Of a stretch of 6,318 nt of DNA, positions 4,682 to 6,318 are shown piece by piece. The DNA is from an uncultured Clostridia bacterium. GTDB taxonomy: Bacteria; Bacillota; Clostridia; RUG12999. The translations under genes were made by a program, and so were the position numbers. Numbering within the stretch: position 1 is the stretch's first letter; each line of letters starts with the position of its first letter. The notes beneath the pieces were generated by a model. That model saw only the letters and a list, made by a program, of their open reading frames with translations, searched no databases and had not been told where the DNA came from. The stretch is taken from contig CALLNG010000271.1 of NCBI GenBank assembly GCA_938005345.1, positions 1 through 6,318 of the forward strand. The letters run 5' to 3'.

Positions 4682-4710
4682 AAGCAAAAGGCGTGCCAAA
4701 AAGGCACGCC
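4682..4710 (-). terminator. Intrinsic terminator after hemW
   Basis: On the minus strand GGCGTGCC (4710-4703) and GGCACGCC (4697-4690) form a perfect 8-bp stem with a five-T loop, followed by TTTTGCTTTTC. It lies 119 bases after the hemW stop, an unusually long trailer. The plus strand has no T-run, so it works leftward only. Confidence 0.85.
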
Positions 4711-4829
4711 ATAACGCCGACATTCCGGCTCTTGTATCATAGGCCCTGACGAACTGGGTTAGGGCTTCTGCCATGCTATGAGTAGGCCATGCCATACTAC
4801 AATGCAAAGCAGAAGGACCATACGTAGCG

Positions 4830-5927
4830 TTAGGGTAAAAAAGAGGACAAGATGGTGTTAGAAACCAAAAATCCTTTGGTGGTGAAAGCGATGCGGTGCG
4901 GATTGGGATAAAACAAAAAACCCGCATTGGCGTACTGCCGCAATTTTGCTGCACCGCCGGGGAATTGCATTGGGAGTTGTTCCGGCACCCCTTCTGTTAG
5001 CCGCATACCCAAAATCCATTTTTCTACCAAATGGTCCTGTTCGGTTAAAGATTCCACAGCAACCCGTTTGTCCGCTGCTGCAATGTAGTCGGCAATACTA
5101 CGCCGGTTTTTCCACCGGCGTTGGCCATCAAAGGAATGGGCGCCTGCGCCCAAGCCGAGATATGGGACGTGCCGCCAATATTTTAAATTATGACGGGACT
5201 TCGCACCTGAATGCGCGAAGTTTGAGAGTTCATACTGGGCAAACCCCATCTCTGGCAGCAATGTACAGATCTCCTCGTACATTTGTACATAGTCGTCTTC
5301 CTGCACCGTAATGTTTTGCCGGGCGAACGGGGTTCCCTCCTCTATTTTTAATCCATAGACGGATAGGTGCGAAATGGGAAGAGACTGCACGCGGCGTAAA
5401 TCTTGTTCCAGTTGCTGCGGAGTTTGGCCGGGTAAAGCGTACATCAAATCAATACTGATGTTAGTAAAACCCGCTGCAGATGCGGATTCCACTGCGAAAA
5501 TAGCTTGCTTATCATCGTGCAGCCGTCCCAAACGCCGTAGCAGCAGTGGGGAAAAACTCTGCACACCGATGCTAATACGGTTAAATCCCATTGCGCGGTA
5601 AGCAGCTGCCTGATCCCGGTCAAAGGTAGCAGGATTGGCTTCTAAGGTAATCTCTGCGTCTCCTGCTAGGGAAAAATGTTTCGAGACGGCGTCTAAAAGT
5701 TGTTGCATATGGGGCAGTGGCAGTAGTGTTGGCGTACCACCGCCAAAATAGAGAGTATCTGCTGTGCCGCCGCAACTGGTAGTTATCTCGGTACAGACTG
5801 CCTCCGTATAGGAGGCCATGGCATCTTCCATGCCCGCATACGAATTAAAATCGCAGTAGCCGCATTTCGCGCGGCAAAAGGGGATATGGATATAAATGCC
5901 TTGGCTTTGTGCATTCGATTGCGTCAC
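4830..5927 (-). CDS. hemW: HemW, radical-SAM heme chaperone (HemN-like)
   Basis: HemW binds heme and passes it to target proteins, and carries a [4Fe-4S] cluster of the radical SAM type. Many databases call it oxygen-independent coproporphyrinogen oxidase, but that activity belongs to HemN. The 365-residue product shows the cluster motif PFCRAKCGYCDF (Cys18, Cys22, Cys25), the SAM-binding GGGTP (62-66), EANP (96-99), RISIGVQSF (117-125), DLMYALPGQT (160-169), and the HemW signature HNLKYW (246-251), absent from HemN. The C-terminal domain ends in GFLVSNTILSSFLP, so it looks complete (B. subtilis 379). I chose GTG 5927, with GGGAGGAG ten bases upstream. The frame is open to an ATG at 6002, but that region has no ribosome binding site and holds the terminator of the preceding gene. 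Confidence 0.94.
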   Translation of the reverse strand: MTQSNAQSQGIYIHIPFCRAKCGYCDFNSYAGMEDAMASYTEAVCTEITTSCGGTADTLYFGGGTPTLLPLPHMQQLLDAVSKHFSLAGDAEITLEANPATFDRDQAAAYRAMGFNRISIGVQSFSPLLLRRLGRLHDDKQAIFAVESASAAGFTNISIDLMYALPGQTPQQLEQDLRRVQSLPISHLSVYGLKIEEGTPFARQNITVQEDDYVQMYEEICTLLPEMGFAQYELSNFAHSGAKSRHNLKYWRHVPYLGLGAGAHSFDGQRRWKNRRSIADYIAAADKRVAVESLTEQDHLVEKWILGMRLTEGVPEQLPMQFPGGAAKLRQYANAGFLFYPNPHRIAFTTKGFLVSNTILSSFLP

Positions 5928-5964
5928 GTTTCTCAAACTCCTCCCGCCAATGCGTTGCAAATGT

Positions 5965-6010
5965 AAAACAAAAATCCATCCAGATGCGGCGGTGCACCAC
6001 ATTTGGATGG
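5965..6010 (-). terminator. Intrinsic terminator between the XRE regulator and hemW
   Basis: On the minus strand CCATCCA (6010-6004) pairs with TGGATGG (5982-5976). After one mismatch, ATGTGG and CCGCAT continue the stem by six pairs with one G-U. ATTTTTGTTTT follows. It lies about 55 bases past the XRE stop and only about 20 bases before the hemW ribosome binding site, so there is little room for a separate hemW promoter. Partial readthrough may supply hemW. Confidence 0.8.
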
Positions 6011-6066
6011 TTGGATGGTGTTCCGCGGCAAACTAATTTTGTCTACCAGAAAATAGAAACAAGCAG

Positions 6067-6318
6067 TTATTTCCTTCTAAATTGGATATTCCGCTCTGGC
6101 GTACAGAGACAGTTTTGCTCAAAGGAAGGCGGATTGGAATCCAAAGAAAGCAAATAATTGAGCGCCACCGCTTCCAAATAGGGAAGTTTTTGCGCCGGGC
6201 ATTGGCTTAGCAGGGCCATGGTACGCCAGTATTGATCCGGATGCGCATATTGGATATCTTCTCCGGTCAAAATATAATCAACTGACACACCCAGTACAGA
6301 GGCTACCTGTATCAGCGT
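6067..6318 (-). CDS. XRE-family helix-turn-helix regulator, C-terminal 83 residues (5' end outside window)
   Basis: The visible part starts with TLIQVASVLGVSVDYILTGED, the typical last helices of an XRE/Cro/CI DNA-binding domain: the LxxVASxLGVSVDYxLTGE pattern that closes many such domains. About 60 residues follow without a motif I recognise; they contain three Cys, two of them in NCLCTP near the end, and a Tyr/Leu-rich middle (QKLPYLEAVALNYLLSL). The start and most of the helix-turn-helix lie beyond position 6318, so neither the full length nor the recognition helix can be judged. A terminator follows the stop by about 55 bases. It may regulate itself or neighbouring genes; no target can be deduced here. 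Confidence 0.8.
   Translation of the reverse strand, partial: TLIQVASVLGVSVDYILTGEDIQYAHPDQYWRTMALLSQCPAQKLPYLEAVALNYLLSLDSNPPSFEQNCLCTPERNIQFRRK

Larger units (their letters stand above)
4429..4829. other. Intergenic region between hemW and the ribbon-helix-helix gene
   Basis: No protein gene is supported here. The part next to the ribbon-helix-helix gene (4429-4560) is AT-rich and holds its ribosome binding site and a palindrome. A pair of AAACGGGGAAA direct repeats follows at 4568-4603, and the hemW terminator at 4682-4710. Between that terminator and the hemW stop lie 119 bases with a weak 7-bp inverted repeat (CTTCTGC and GCAGAAG) and nothing else I can name. No clear -35 and -10 pair was found for the ribbon-helix-helix gene. 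Confidence 0.7.

Noticed and set aside
4646..4954. 102-codon minus-strand frame overlapping the end of hemW
   Set aside because: It runs in another frame through the hemW C-terminus and across the terminator at 4682-4710, with no ribosome binding site at its start.
1..6318. CRISPR array, tRNA or rRNA gene
   Set aside because: I looked for regularly spaced repeats and for tRNA-like folds on both strands and found none.

Overview
The window reads as chromosomal DNA of a low-to-mid GC Gram-positive bacterium (Bacillota), most likely an anaerobic member of the Clostridia. The reasons are strong AGGAGG-type ribosome binding sites, sigma-A-like promoters, compact intrinsic terminators, a Bacillus-like rpsF-ssb-rpsR operon, an RsmG of the Bacillus length, an AdhE-type fermentative aldehyde dehydrogenase, and possible Spo0A (0A) boxes. 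Species cannot be named from this sequence. Every convincing protein gene lies on the minus strand, so transcription runs from high to low coordinates.

In transcription order: (1) the C-terminal end of a probable XRE-family helix-turn-helix regulator (6067-6318, cut by the window edge) with a terminator just after it; (2) hemW (4830-5927), a radical-SAM heme chaperone starting at GTG and closed by a terminator at 4682-4710; (3) an AT-rich intergenic stretch, then a 59-residue ribbon-helix-helix-like protein (4249-4428) with a palindrome before its ribosome binding site; (4) a second AT-rich stretch (3896-4248) holding a 10-bp inverted repeat, a rightward promoter, a leftward promoter and two inverted TGTCGAA motifs; (5) an unrecognised basic 82-residue protein (3647-3895) with its own promoter, 5' hairpin, ribosome binding site and terminator; (6) rpsF-ssb-rpsR (ribosomal proteins S6 and S18 around single-stranded DNA-binding protein), with a consensus promoter, a two-hairpin leader and a strong terminator; (7) rsmG, a 16S rRNA G527 methyltransferase, as a single-gene unit; (8) the first 430 residues of an AdhE-type aldehyde dehydrogenase, whose 3' part lies beyond position 1.

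The well-understood part is translation and replication housekeeping (S6, SSB, S18, RsmG) flanked by metabolic genes (HemW, AdhE). The part least explained by known families is 3640-4680, a small AT-rich accessory-looking island. It holds two small proteins facing the same way and a strong rightward promoter between them, which fires toward the 3' end of the ribbon-helix-helix gene without an evident coding sequence. The most economical reading is a small locus with possible Spo0A control and a non-coding or antisense RNA. That is inference from motifs and needs transcript data.
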